Source: JACDAN01 sp036554945
GTDB lineage: Bacteria; Actinomycetota; Thermoleophilia; Gaiellales; Gaiellaceae
NCBI GenBank assembly: GCA_036554945.1
Contig: DATBMH010000076.1
Coordinates: 1 to 53,158, forward strand
Direction of reading: 5' to 3'
Length of the DNA: 53,158 nucleotides
Part shown: positions 1-8,311 of the stretch, one piece after another
Position numbering within the stretch: the stretch's first letter is position 1
How the letters are laid out: each line of letters begins with the position of its first letter
Position numbers and translations under genes: made by a program
The notes under the pieces: model-generated
The model's input: the letters and a program-made list of their open reading frames with translations, nothing else
The model's database searches: none
Told to the model about the DNA's origin: nothing

Positions 1-137
1 GCCGCCGGGCCGCGCTGCTCGCCCCGAGGACTGCGTCCTCAGTCGCGCCCGTATCTCATCGATACGCGCGCTCCCTGCGTCCTTGCCTCGGAACGAGCAT
101 CGCACCCCGGCGACGAGCGCCGTTCCGCCAAGCCCTC
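1..137. other. Intergenic, no gene seen
   Basis: No convincing reading frame lies in the first 137 bases. Two short inverted repeats are visible: GAGGAC/GTCCTC with a 3-nt loop at 26-40, and CGTATC/GATACG with a 5-nt spacer at 50-66. They sit 3-prime of the minus-strand MshEN gene and could be part of its terminator region, but neither is followed by a T tract. The left neighbour is outside the window. Confidence 0.4.
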
Positions 138-797
138 CTAGACGGCCCGAACGTACAGCCGGGCGAGCTGGGCGAGGATCCCCTCCTCGGGCGAGGCGAC
201 GAACTCGGCCGCCCGGAGCATCGAGCGGGCGCCGTGGATCGCCTCGTCGTCGCTCGGGTCCGCGAGGGCGACGACGGGGAGGCCGCGGACGAAGCCGATC
301 GGCAGCGTCCGGAAGCTGCGGGCGTGGTCGGCCGGGAGCAGCCTGGCGGCGGACGGGTCCACGGCCAGCGACGCGACGTCCACGAACGGCAGGCCTCGCT
401 GCTCCGCGACGAGCCGGACGACGTCGGCCGGCGCCACCAGGCCGAGGTCGGTGAGCACCTCGCCAAGGCGCTTACCGTCGCGCCGGGCAGTCGAGAGGGC
501 GAGGTCGATCTCCGCCTCGGCGAGCAACCCGGCCTCGAAGAGGAGCGCGCCGAGGGGCTCGCGCCGCGCCTCCGGCAGCCGCTGCGCCAGGAGCTCGGCG
601 AGAACGCTGTCGGCGTCCTGCGGCTCCGGCGAGACGAGCATCAGCTCGGGGGAGAGGTCACGCCTGGCCTGGAGGCTCGGCGCTGCCGCGAACGATCGGA
701 CGAGGTCGAGGCGGGCGCGAAGCCCGGTCCCGAACTCGGGCAGGGGGCTCTGCTCGTCGTCGAGCAGAAGCGCCGCTGTGCCGACCTGAAGCCGCAT
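138..797 (-). CDS. MshEN (GspE/PilB N-terminal) domain protein
   Basis: A 219-residue protein. Residues about 80-213 match the N-terminal domain of type II secretion and type IV pilus ATPases (MshEN/T2SSE_N), with the typical run LGALLFEAGLL, LGEVLTDLGLV, AEQRGLPFVDV and VVALADPSDDEAI. In PilB and MshE this domain binds cyclic di-GMP or contacts the platform. Here there is no Walker ATPase after it, so it is a free-standing copy, perhaps a c-di-GMP or protein-protein sensor. Residues 1-75 are not recognised. The ATG at 797 follows a divergent promoter region shared with the PadR gene. No other secretion gene is in the window. Confidence 0.8.
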   Translation of the reverse strand: MRLQVGTAALLLDDEQSPLPEFGTGLRARLDLVRSFAAAPSLQARRDLSPELMLVSPEPQDADSVLAELLAQRLPEARREPLGALLFEAGLLAEAEIDLALSTARRDGKRLGEVLTDLGLVAPADVVRLVAEQRGLPFVDVASLAVDPSAARLLPADHARSFRTLPIGFVRGLPVVALADPSDDEAIHGARSMLRAAEFVASPEEGILAQLARLYVRAV

Positions 798-805
798 CCG
801 TAGTC

Positions 806-820
806 CCTACCCACTGTAGG
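806..820. promoter_or_regulatory. Inverted repeat upstream of MshEN gene
   Basis: CCTAC/GTAGG arms with a 5-nt spacer lie 9 bases before the MshEN start codon. A second repeat, CGTCCCC/GGGGACG with a 6-nt spacer, is at 840-859, still inside the divergent MshEN-PadR gap. Either could be an operator. The first resembles the larger CCTAC/GTAGG repeat at 36082-36103. Confidence 0.3.
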
Positions 821-895
821 AGCGGCTTGAGGTGCCGGGCGTCCCCCTTTCCGGGGACGGCCTTAACCCACGCTCAACGTGTGACCGCCTACTGT

Positions 896-914
896 CTAGT
901 CCTATGAGGACTAG
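896..914. promoter_or_regulatory. Probable PadR autoregulatory operator over the start codon
   Basis: A perfect inverted repeat, CTAGTCCT then ATG then AGGACTAG, has the padR start codon (904-906) as its 3-nt spacer. Binding here would block initiation directly, the usual autoregulation of PadR proteins. A Shine-Dalgarno sequence is missing, so the mRNA may be leaderless. Confidence 0.6.
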
Positions 915-1461
915 TCGCGCGACGAGGCCACGGACCGCGGCCCTGACGACGACCGAGTTCGCGGTGCTGACGCTGCTGACGGTCGAGACGCAGTACCGGG
1001 CGTTCTCCGGCTACGACCTGCTGAAGATGGCCGAGAAGAGCGTCGGGTACCTCTGGTCGCCCACGAAGAGCCACTTCTACGCCGTGCTCCCCCGCCTCGT
1101 CGAGCGCGGGTTCGCGACCCGGCGATCGGCCCCGGGCGAGCGCGGGCCCGAGCGGCAGCTCTACCGCGTGACGAAGAGGGGCGCTCGGTCGGCCCGGGTC
1201 TGGCTCGAGGAGCCGGTGTCGGGCGACCGCGAGCTCTTCCTCGTCAAGGTCTTCTACGGGGGGCTCATGAGCCGGGAAGCCCTTGCCGCCCACTACCGCC
1301 TGTTCCGGGAGGAACGGCAGGCCTATCTCGACGACCTGCTGAGCATCCCGAACACCCGGACGGGCCACGACTACTACCACTACTTCCTGCTTCGGCTCGG
1401 GATCGAGCACGCACGGCTCGAGATCCGGTGGGCCGACGAGACCCTGGAGGAGCTCGAGTGA
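904..1461 (+). CDS. PadR family transcriptional regulator
   Basis: A 185-residue DNA-binding regulator. The N-terminal winged helix shows the PadR signature: LTTTEFAVLTLLT, then FSGYDLLKMAEKSVGYLWSPTKSHFYAVLPRLVERGF and YRVTKRG within the first 90 residues, followed by a helical C-terminal dimerisation domain (FREERQAYLDDLL, RLGIEHARLEIRWADE), as in Vir_act_alpha_C. The frame is open upstream to 832, but the ATG at 904, centred in an inverted repeat, starts just before the conserved domain. The next gene, a secreted hydrolase, overlaps by GTGA and is probably co-regulated. Confidence 0.9.
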   Translation: MRTSRATRPRTAALTTTEFAVLTLLTVETQYRAFSGYDLLKMAEKSVGYLWSPTKSHFYAVLPRLVERGFATRRSAPGERGPERQLYRVTKRGARSARVWLEEPVSGDRELFLVKVFYGGLMSREALAAHYRLFREERQAYLDDLLSIPNTRTGHDYYHYFLLRLGIEHARLEIRWADETLEELE

Positions 1462-2879
1462 TCAAGACCGCCGTCTCAATCATCGCCTGCGGCCTGTGCG
1501 CCGCCGCCGCCGGAGCCCAGCCCAGCGCAGGCCCCGCCGGCAGCTGGGCCGGGACCGCGCACTTCACGCGCGGAGGCGGCCCCCAGTCGTTCTCCGTCTC
1601 GATCGAGGTGCGAGGTCGGCGCGCGGTCGTCGCGATGGGGCCGGGACACTCCGCCCGCGCGGAGGTCGCCGCGCGCGTCACCGGGCGGCGGCTACGGGTC
1701 ACGCTGCCCGGACGTCCCTGGCCGCTCGTCCTCGACGGGCGAGTGAAGGGGAAGACGCTCTCGGGCAGCCTGCGCCAAGGCCCGATCACCGGCAGGTTCC
1801 GGCTCCGCAAACGTGCGCCGATCGAGGGAGCGACGCTGGGCCTCTACCGGATCGGCGATCGCCCGCTCGGGATCGTGCAGGGCTTCGGCCCGCGGGAGAG
1901 CATCGTCTACGACGAGAACGAGATCCGCGCCCTCTATCCGACCGGCCGCGGCCGCTACGTCGTCGGCGCGGGGCTGAGCGCACGCAACCCGACCGTTGGG
2001 ACCGCGGCATTCTCGGCCAAAGGCGCCGTCTTCCGCGGCCAGGTCGCAACCCGGGTCCCGCTCCGCCAGGAGGAGGTGTGGGTCCGCAGCGGCCGCGCAT
2101 ATCTCGCCTGCACGCTGACCGTCCCACCCGGCAGCGGCCGGCGCCCGGCACTCGCCTTCGCCCACGGGGCGGGGCAGGCGCCGCGTGCCTTCAACTCGAT
2201 CCAGTCGATCCACGCGAACCACCTGGGCCTGGTCACGCTCTCGTGCGACAAGCGAGGCGTCGGGCAGTCCGGCGGGATCTTCCCGGGCGACATCCCCAGC
2301 GAGCCGGTCGTCGACGAGTATGCGAGGGACGTCCAGGCGCAGGCCCGGTTCCTAGCGGCGCAGCCGGAGGTCGATCCGACGCGGATCGGCATCGCCGGCG
2401 CGAGCCAGGCCGGCTGGATCATGCCGCTGGCCGCCAGCCGGGAGCCCACGATCAGGTTCATGCTCGGGCTCGTCTCACCGACCCTGACCCAGGGGGAGAC
2501 CGACCTCTGGGCCAACCTCAACAGCCAGGGTCAGGCGATGCCGACGCGGACCGACGAGGACATGGAGGCGGAGGTCCGTGCAAGCGGTCCGAGCGGCGTC
2601 GATCCCATGCCGGCGATCCGCGCGATGCGCATCCCCGCCTTCTGGCTTCTCGGCGGCAAGGACCGGATCGTGCCGTCGCGGCTGTGCGTGGAGCGGCTGG
2701 ACCCGGTCGCGAAGGAGCCGGGGCGCGACTTCACCTACCGGGTCTTCCCGGGCGGCTCACACGGGATGCTGCTGACCGCGAACGGCCTCATCGCCGAGCA
2801 GCAGCGGTCCAGCCGCTTCGTGGACGGCTTCTTCCCTGCCATCCGCGAGTGGCTGACGGTGCGCGGGCTCACCGCGTAG
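1458..2879 (+). CDS. Secreted alpha/beta hydrolase (prolyl-oligopeptidase-like)
   Basis: A 473-residue protein with a GTG start that overlaps the padR stop (GTGA) and has GGAGG just upstream. Residues 1-25 form a signal peptide ending near AAAAGAQ. Residues 26-195 look like a beta-rich N-terminal domain. The C-terminal hydrolase has the oxyanion stretch AFAHGAGQAP, nucleophile elbow GASQAG (Ser near 315), acid in GGKDRIVP (near 400) and His in GGSHGM (near 432). The catalytic triad is complete, so it is probably an extracytoplasmic esterase or peptidase. The substrate is unknown. Coupling to PadR suggests induction by a phenolic or toxic compound, which is inference. Confidence 0.82.
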   Translation: MIKTAVSIIACGLCAAAAGAQPSAGPAGSWAGTAHFTRGGGPQSFSVSIEVRGRRAVVAMGPGHSARAEVAARVTGRRLRVTLPGRPWPLVLDGRVKGKTLSGSLRQGPITGRFRLRKRAPIEGATLGLYRIGDRPLGIVQGFGPRESIVYDENEIRALYPTGRGRYVVGAGLSARNPTVGTAAFSAKGAVFRGQVATRVPLRQEEVWVRSGRAYLACTLTVPPGSGRRPALAFAHGAGQAPRAFNSIQSIHANHLGLVTLSCDKRGVGQSGGIFPGDIPSEPVVDEYARDVQAQARFLAAQPEVDPTRIGIAGASQAGWIMPLAASREPTIRFMLGLVSPTLTQGETDLWANLNSQGQAMPTRTDEDMEAEVRASGPSGVDPMPAIRAMRIPAFWLLGGKDRIVPSRLCVERLDPVAKEPGRDFTYRVFPGGSHGMLLTANGLIAEQQRSSRFVDGFFPAIREWLTVRGLTA

Positions 2880-3318
2880 CGCGGGGCAGCTGGAACGGCA
2901 GGAGGGCCAGGCAGACCGCCTCACGAGCGAGCAGGCCGACCGGTCGGGGCGCGTCGGCGCCGTCGATCCGAAGCCGGATCCCGCTGCCGTGCAGGGCGGC
3001 CCGCATCAGCGCGCTGACGCGGAGCCGGTGCCAGCTCGAGGTGACGACTACGAGCTCGCTCGCGCCGAGCTTCCGGGCGGCGCGCGCCACGTTCGCCGCG
3101 TTCTGGGCGGTCGAGCGCGACTCCGCCTCGGGGATCAGCTCGACCTCCGGGCCCTTCCAGGCGGCGCGCATGAGCTCGGCCTCGGGGAAGCCGGACAGGA
3201 TGACGGTGTCGGCCCCGCCCGCGAGCTCCTGGGCCCGCGCGAGCCGTGCGGCGCAGATCGCGTGGAGGTCGGCGTCGCCTCTGCGCGAGTAGCCGAGGAC
3301 GGCGACGACGCGGGTCAC
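2869..3318 (-). CDS. DUF218/YdcF-SanA-like protein
   Basis: A 149-residue protein of the DUF218 (YdcF/SanA/ElyC) fold: VVAVLGYSRRG at the start, ILSGFPEAELM, ESRSTAQNAANVARAARKLG and VVVTSSWHRLRVSALM. The family is involved in envelope polysaccharide metabolism in several bacteria. There is no N-terminal membrane segment, unlike many members. The GTG start overlaps the stop of the glycosyltransferase gene by four bases (GTGA), so it is the last gene of a three-gene operon. Its stop lies inside the 3-prime end of the convergent hydrolase gene. Confidence 0.78.
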   Translation of the reverse strand: MTRVVAVLGYSRRGDADLHAICAARLARAQELAGGADTVILSGFPEAELMRAAWKGPEVELIPEAESRSTAQNAANVARAARKLGASELVVVTSSWHRLRVSALMRAALHGSGIRLRIDGADAPRPVGLLAREAVCLALLPFQLPRATR

Positions 3319-4049
3319 TTCCGCCGGCGGCGGAGGACCTCGGCGGTGACGAGCGTGCCGGCGACGGTGAGCACGAGCACGAGCGCCTTCTTGCCCTGGA
3401 GCTTCGACTCGCCACTCGCGCGCTCCCGCATCTCGACCGGGATCTCGTCGACCTTCAGCCCCTCCTCGTGCAGCCGGAGGACGGCCTCGACCTCCGGGGC
3501 ACCGCTCGTGTACGGCCGGGCGAGGATCGGCATGGCGCGGGCGTTGACCGCGTACATCCCGCTCGTGGCGTCGTGGAAGGGCCGGTCGAGCACGACCTCG
3601 ATCGAGCGGCGGAGGAGGCCGGTACCGAGCCGCCGCGCGGGCGACGTCTCGTAGCGCTCGCGCGAGAAGCCGTTGCCGCTCGCGGTTGCGTACCTCGACC
3701 CGACCGCCACGTCGGCGGTTCCGGCGCGCACGACGTCGAGCAGCTTCCGGAGCTCCTCGACCGGGTGTTGGCCGTCCGCATCCACCCGGCCGCAGTACTC
3801 GTACGCTTGCTCGGCGGCGTAGGCGTACCCGGCCGCGATCGCGGCGCGCAGCCCGCGGTTCTCGCCGAACGAGAGCACCTCGGCGCCTTCCTCCCGCGCG
3901 ATGTGCGCCGTCCGGTCGGTGGAGCCGTCGTCGACGACGAGGACGTCGGCGTCCGGGATCCCCTGGCGCAGCTCGAGGAGGACCGACGGCAGGTTCTCCT
4001 CCTCGTTCCACGCGGGGATGAAGACCAGGGTGTCGTGCTTCTTCGTCAC
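3315..4049 (-). CDS. Family 2 glycosyltransferase (DPM1-like)
   Basis: A 244-residue GT-A enzyme: nucleotide-binding TLVFIPAWNEEENLPSVL, VVDDGSTDRT, the metal-binding DADGQHP and acceptor-site region DATSGMYAVNARAM. This pattern is typical of transferases that move a sugar from NDP-sugar to polyprenol phosphate. The last 25 residues contain one hydrophobic segment followed by RRRRK, a membrane anchor. The GTG at 4049 overlaps the rhodanese stop (GTGA); longer upstream frames lack family similarity. With DUF218 it suggests cell-envelope glycan work. Confidence 0.88.
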   Translation of the reverse strand: MTKKHDTLVFIPAWNEEENLPSVLLELRQGIPDADVLVVDDGSTDRTAHIAREEGAEVLSFGENRGLRAAIAAGYAYAAEQAYEYCGRVDADGQHPVEELRKLLDVVRAGTADVAVGSRYATASGNGFSRERYETSPARRLGTGLLRRSIEVVLDRPFHDATSGMYAVNARAMPILARPYTSGAPEVEAVLRLHEEGLKVDEIPVEMRERASGESKLQGKKALVLVLTVAGTLVTAEVLRRRRK

Positions 4050-4390
4050 GAGACCCCACCTCCTTCGAGGGGCAGACCGGCCTCGACCCAGTCCTTCTTG
4101 CCCTCCGCGTAGTGCAGGACGTTCGTGTAGCCGAGCTGCCGGAGCCGCTCGCCCACCTGCACCGAGCTGTCGCATTCGCGATCGACGCAGTAGACGACGA
4201 CCACCGTGCCGAGACCGGGGATCCGGAGCCGAGCCCGCTCGTCGACCCAGTCGAGCGGCAGGTTGACGGCGCCGGGCAGGTGGGAGCGGGCGTACGACAT
4301 CGGCGCGAGGGCGTCGACGAGCACGAAGTCGTCTCCGGCGTCGATCTTGGCCCGGAGGTCGTCGCGCGTGATCGTCGGCAGCTCGCTCAT
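4046..4390 (-). CDS. Rhodanese-like domain protein
   Basis: A 114-residue single rhodanese domain: ITRDDLRAKIDAGDDFVLVDALAP, SHLPGAVNLPLDWVDE, and the active loop VYCVDRECDSS, whose first Cys is the expected persulfide-forming residue. The end (LRQLGYTNVLHYAEGKKDWVEAGLP) is typical of the fold. It is the first gene of the rhodanese-GT2-DUF218 operon, 31 bp from the divergent rtcB. The ATG at 4390 is preferred over longer upstream frames because the domain begins directly there. Confidence 0.88.
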   Translation of the reverse strand: MSELPTITRDDLRAKIDAGDDFVLVDALAPMSYARSHLPGAVNLPLDWVDERARLRIPGLGTVVVVYCVDRECDSSVQVGERLRQLGYTNVLHYAEGKKDWVEAGLPLEGGGVS

Positions 4391-4421
4391 GGCGTCAGCT
4401 TGCCTGTAACCATGGACCGAG

Positions 4422-5651
4422 GTGAGGATCAAGACCTTCGGGCAGGTCGACGAGCGCAGCCTCGCCCAGCTCGAGCGCTGCATGAAGGCGGGCGACGCGG
4501 ACTTCGGCGTGCTCTGCGCCGACCACCACCCGGGGTACAGCCAGCCGATCGGCGGCGGGATCGCGTACGAGGGCTACGTCTCGCCCTCGGGCGTCGGCTA
4601 CGACATCGGCTGCGGCAACAAGGCGGCCCGGACGGACCTCACGCTCGCAGACCTCGACCGGCTGGGCGGCGTCGAGGGCGCGATGCACGAGATCGCGCGC
4701 CGGATCTCGTTCGGTATGGGCGTCCCGGCACGAGAGCGCGTCGACCACCCGGTCCTGGACAAGATCGCGCAGGCAGACTTCGAGCCGCAGCGGAAGCTGC
4801 ACAAGCTCGCGGTCGAGCAGCTCGGCACCGTGGGCTCGGGGAACCACTACGTCGACCTGTTCGAGGACGAGGAGGGGCGGATCTGGATCGGCGTCCACTT
4901 CGGCTCGCGCGGGTTCGGGCACAAGACCGCGTCCGGGTTCCTCGCGCTGGCGCAGGGGCTGCCGTTCGAGGGCCGGGCGAAGGAGGGCTCGATGGACTCG
5001 CTGCCGGTCCTCTTCGAGGCCGACTCCGACCTCGGGCAGTCGTACATCTCGGCGATGCAGCTCGCCGGCGACTACGCCTACGCCGGGCGGGACGCAGTCG
5101 TCGCGAAGGTGCTCGCGATCCTCGGCGCCGAGGCGACCTCCGAGGTGCACAACCACCACAACTTCGCGTGGCGTGAGGAGCACTTCGGCCGCGAGTACTG
5201 GGTGATCCGCAAGGGCTGCACGCCGGCCTGGCCCGGTCAGGAGGGGTTCGTCGGCGCCTCGATGGGCGACGAGTCGGTGATCCTCGAGGGCGTCGGCGGC
5301 CCGGAGGCCGAGGAGTCGCTGTTCTCAACCGTGCACGGCGCGGGCCGTGTGATGAGCCGCTCGCAGGCGGCCGGCCGGTTCCGCCGCCGCACGGTGCGTC
5401 GCGACGGGAGGAAGGTCCGCGTCGAGGAGCAGGTCCGGCCCGGCGTCGTCGACTGGCCGGGCGTCCAGGAGCGGCTCCGCCGCAAGGGGATCGTGCTGGT
5501 CGGCGGCGGCGCCGACGAGGCGCCCGAGGTCTACAAGCGCCTCCCCGAGGTGCTGGAGGCGCACGCGGGTTCGATCCGGGTCACGCACCGGCTGCGGCCG
5601 CTCGGCGTGGCCATGGCCGGACACGAGGTCTACGACCCCTACAAGGACTAG
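4422..5651 (+). CDS. rtcB: RNA-splicing ligase RtcB
   Basis: A 409-residue RtcB, the GTP- and Mn-dependent ligase that joins 2,3-cyclic phosphate or 3-phosphate RNA ends to 5-OH ends. All hallmark sites are present: SGVGYDIGCGNKA (metal Cys), TVGSGNHYVDL, GVHFGSRGFGH, EVHNHHNF, and STVHGAGRVMSR, whose His is guanylylated. Length equals the E. coli enzyme. It starts with GTG. No rtcA, archease or tRNA gene is nearby, so its role is probably RNA repair. Its stop shares the CTAG palindrome with the convergent DedA stop. Confidence 0.95.
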   Translation: MRIKTFGQVDERSLAQLERCMKAGDADFGVLCADHHPGYSQPIGGGIAYEGYVSPSGVGYDIGCGNKAARTDLTLADLDRLGGVEGAMHEIARRISFGMGVPARERVDHPVLDKIAQADFEPQRKLHKLAVEQLGTVGSGNHYVDLFEDEEGRIWIGVHFGSRGFGHKTASGFLALAQGLPFEGRAKEGSMDSLPVLFEADSDLGQSYISAMQLAGDYAYAGRDAVVAKVLAILGAEATSEVHNHHNFAWREEHFGREYWVIRKGCTPAWPGQEGFVGASMGDESVILEGVGGPEAEESLFSTVHGAGRVMSRSQAAGRFRRRTVRRDGRKVRVEEQVRPGVVDWPGVQERLRRKGIVLVGGGADEAPEVYKRLPEVLEAHAGSIRVTHRLRPLGVAMAGHEVYDPYKD

Positions 5652-6271
5652 GAGGGGTTCGCCTCCCGGGGCTCTTCCTCGTCGGAGCCGCGGTTCCGGG
5701 CGCGGCGGGCGGTCTCGACGAGGACCGCCACGGCGAACGCGAGCCCGAAGGCAATGCCGACGGCGAGCAGCGGGCGGTCGTGGAACACCCGTCCGCCGAA
5801 GTAGCCGAGCAGCACCGAGTAGCTCGCCCAGAGGCAGGCGGCGAGCGCGGTGAAGCCGGCGAACTTCAGGTACGGGAAGGTCGTGAGCCCGCTCGTGAAG
5901 GTCGCGCCGGTCCGGCCGCCCGGGATGAAGCGCGCGACGACGAGGATCACGCCGCCCCGACGCTCGAGCTGCCCGCAGGCCCAGCGGACGCCGCGCCGGG
6001 CGTAGGCGCCGTCGAAGAACCGCCGCTGCGCCGGCCGCCCGCCGTAGCGGCCGAGCGAGTAGGAGACCGAGTCCCCGACGAACGCGCCCGAGGCGGCCGC
6101 ACCGAGCACCGCGGCCAGCGAGATCGCGGGCTCGACCGCGGCAAGGACGCCCGCGAGGATCGCCGCCGACTCGCTCGGTAGGGCCGGGATCACGGCGTCG
6201 CCCGCGGCGATGCCGAAGAGGATCAGGTAGGCAACCGGCGGCTGGGCGAGGAGGTCGTACAGCGACTCCAC
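5648..6271 (-). CDS. DedA family membrane protein
   Basis: A 207-residue membrane protein. The SNARE-assoc/DedA signature is present: GDAVIPALPSESAAILAG, GAFVGDSVSYSLGRYGG, and VVARFIPGGRTGATFTSGL, which carries the conserved Arg residues. There are four to five hydrophobic segments and an acidic, charged C-terminus. Family members act as undecaprenyl-phosphate or phospholipid translocases needed for envelope homeostasis. The GTG at 6271 is chosen because the upstream frame is unlike the family. It is the last gene of the minus-strand DsbA-VKOR-propeller-DedA run, 55 bp after the propeller gene. Confidence 0.88.
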   Translation of the reverse strand: MESLYDLLAQPPVAYLILFGIAAGDAVIPALPSESAAILAGVLAAVEPAISLAAVLGAAASGAFVGDSVSYSLGRYGGRPAQRRFFDGAYARRGVRWACGQLERRGGVILVVARFIPGGRTGATFTSGLTTFPYLKFAGFTALAACLWASYSVLLGYFGGRVFHDRPLLAVGIAFGLAFAVAVLVETARRARNRGSDEEEPREANPS

Positions 6272-6326
6272 GCCCTTAGGGTTGCAGGAGTCGGACGGTC
6301 GGGGGCAGGCGGTGCGGACGCGCGGG

Positions 6327-7022
6327 TTACCAGTCGGCTCCCCAAGCGGCGCCCGGTGCCCGGGTGAGCTGCCGGAGGCGCGAGCCGTCCGGCCGCATCG
6401 TCCACACCTGGCTGCCGCGGGTGAGCGCGATGAGCGCGCCGCCCGGCGACCACGCCGGCCCGTTCGAGGCGATCGGGCGCCGCCGCGAGTACGGCGTGAG
6501 CCGCCGCTTGCCGCTGCCGTCCGCACGCATCACCCAGACCTGCGAGACGGGGCGGGAGGCGCTCGTGCGGCTCGTGCTCTCGAACGCGATCCGGCGGCTG
6601 TCGGGCGACCAGTCGGGCGCCCAGTCGACGCCGACGCCGACCTTCCCGAGCCCGTGAGCGTGCCGGCCGTCGGGCCGGATCAGCCAGATCTCGCCTGCGC
6701 GCGAGTACGCGATCCACTTCCCGTCCGGCGACCACGCCGGTGCGGCCTCGACCGCGAGCCGAGCGTCGACGAGAACGCGATCTGCGTGTGCTCCCGGTTC
6801 CATGCGGGCGCGACCTCGAAGGCCTGCACCGCTCGTCAGCTGCCGTCGGCCGGTGCCGTTCGACTGGACGAGGAAGAGGTGGTTGCCGGCGCCCCGGTCG
6901 CCGGTGAAGACGAGGGTGGCGTCGGCCGCGGGCGTGGCAGCCGAGGGTGCAACGGCGGCGGCCGCAACGACGGCTGCGGCGAGGCGCGTCTCATGTCGCC
7001 GATGATCGCGACGAGTTGTCAG
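6327..7022 (-). pseudogene. TolB/PD40-like beta-propeller protein, frame-damaged
   Basis: The conceptual protein has a signal-peptide-like Ala-rich start, then WD40-like beta-propeller (PD40) blades: AAPAWSPDGKWIAYSR, WAPDWSPDSRRIAFES, GPAWSPGGALIALTR, with IWLIRPDG, VWVMRADGSGKRRL and VWTMRPDGSRLRQL. Two defects are visible. Between about 6750 and 6830 the blade sequence EVAPAWNREHTQIAFSS is in another frame and the two APAW motifs are only 68 nt apart instead of about 126. The natural ATG (6992-6994) is out of frame with the signal peptide, leaving only a CTG at 7022. It is either a decaying gene or carries sequencing indels. Function unknown; a periplasmic or secreted propeller. Confidence 0.7.
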
Positions 7023-7060
7023 CCGTTCCCGCGGAAACGGTGAAGAGATGAGCGGCCCTT

Positions 7061-7489
7061 TCAGGACCCCGTGCGCGCCGGATCGTTCACGAGCGGCCGG
7101 AGTCGCAGCACCGCAAACGGCACGACCGCCGTCACGATCGCGTCGTTGACGACGCACCAGTCGCAGACGGCATCGATCAGCGCGAGCTGGACGAACAGCA
7201 GGTACGCGCTGAAGGCGAACGCGCCGAGCGCGACTGCCGCACCCAGCGCGCGGGCGAGGTCGAGGACGAAGAGGGCTGTGGCGAAGAGGGTCGCGTAGCC
7301 GACGATGCCGAGCACGGGCACCGGGATCCCGGCGACGGTCGCGTACGACGAGCCCTGCACGGTCTCGCAGCCGCCCGTGCTGCACGCGATCGTCACGTCG
7401 GCGTACCGGGCCCAGGTGAGGTAGCCCGAGACGACGAGACCGGCGGTCGCGAGGGCCGCGACGCAGAGACGGAGCGTCCGGTCTGTCAC
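7061..7489 (-). CDS. Vitamin K epoxide reductase (VKOR) family protein
   Basis: A 142-residue four-helix membrane protein. It has the outer-loop Cys pair CSTGGC followed by ETVQGSSYATVAGIPVPVLG and the active CDWC in the last helix region. Bacterial VKOR replaces DsbB: it reoxidises DsbA and passes electrons to quinone. The GTG start overlaps the DsbA stop (GTGA), which pairs it with its substrate protein. Length fits the single-domain form. Confidence 0.93.
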   Translation of the reverse strand: MTDRTLRLCVAALATAGLVVSGYLTWARYADVTIACSTGGCETVQGSSYATVAGIPVPVLGIVGYATLFATALFVLDLARALGAAVALGAFAFSAYLLFVQLALIDAVCDWCVVNDAIVTAVVPFAVLRLRPLVNDPARTGS

Positions 7490-8199
7490 CTGGCGCGGGC
7501 GGACTCGATGGCGGACCGCAGCGCGTCCGCGTCGAGCGACGAGATCTCGACGCGCTGCAACCGGCCGCGCGTCGGGCCGACCTCGAAGGACGGGGTCCCG
7601 TTGACGCCGGCGGCGGTGGCCGAGGCCTGCGCCTTCGCGACTTTCGCGGTCATCGCGGGCCGCCGGCCGAGCATGCGGCCGACGTCGAGGCCGGGCACTG
7701 CGGCGCCGACCTGGCGGAGGGTCTCGTCGGTGAGCCAGCCGGAGTTCTCGGGCCCCTGGTTTCGGTACAGCAGGTCGACGACGTGCCACAGCTTCCCCTG
7801 CTCGCCCGCGGCCAGCGCTGCGCGCAGGCCGGTCTCCGACTCGGGCCCGAGGAACGCCAGCCCACGGAACTCGATGCGCAGCCGTCCCGTCCGGACGTAG
7901 TCGCGCACGAGCTCCGGCAGGGCCATCCGGGACCAGGTGGCGCAGTACGGGCACTGGAGGTCGCCGTACTCGACGAGCGTCACCGGTGCGTCGGGCCGTC
8001 CGAGCACCGCGCCCCGCTGCGGGATGCCCTGCAGGAGCTGCGTCGTCTCGGACGAGTCGAGGGCGGCCGGAAGCGGACGAGGGGAAACCCCCTCGTCCGA
8101 ACCGGTCAGCAGGCTCGCGGCGACGAGCGCCCCGGCGACGAGCATCGCCGCGACCCCTGCGACGGCGACTGCGCGGGGCCCTCTGAGCCACGACTCCAT
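7486..8199 (-). CDS. DsbA-like thiol-disulfide oxidoreductase
   Basis: A 237-residue membrane-anchored thioredoxin-fold protein. One N-terminal transmembrane segment (residues about 9-28) precedes the catalytic VEYGDLQCPYCATWSR with a CPYC active site, a helical insertion and the cis-Pro region AAGVNGTPSFEVG. It introduces disulfides into exported proteins, with the overlapping VKOR as its regenerating partner. The ATG at 8199 starts right before the anchor. Confidence 0.93.
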   Translation of the reverse strand: MESWLRGPRAVAVAGVAAMLVAGALVAASLLTGSDEGVSPRPLPAALDSSETTQLLQGIPQRGAVLGRPDAPVTLVEYGDLQCPYCATWSRMALPELVRDYVRTGRLRIEFRGLAFLGPESETGLRAALAAGEQGKLWHVVDLLYRNQGPENSGWLTDETLRQVGAAVPGLDVGRMLGRRPAMTAKVAKAQASATAAGVNGTPSFEVGPTRGRLQRVEISSLDADALRSAIESARAR

Positions 8200-8230
8200 G
8201 GCCGCACCGTAGGAGCGCCGGTGTCCGCCG

Positions 8231-8253
8231 GAATCCGTCCGCGGTCCGGATTC
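8231..8253. promoter_or_regulatory. Inverted repeat in DsbA-cupin divergent promoter
   Basis: Perfect arms GAATCCG and CGGATTC, with a 9-nt spacer, lie 32 bp upstream of the DsbA start and 80 bp upstream of the cupin start. Candidate operator for either direction; the downstream PAS-LuxR protein is a possible ligand. Confidence 0.35.
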
Positions 8254-8311
8254 ACGCTGCGGGGAACTACGGGTTCGGGCCCACTCGCCGTTCCTGGGAC
8301 GTTCGCCGGCT

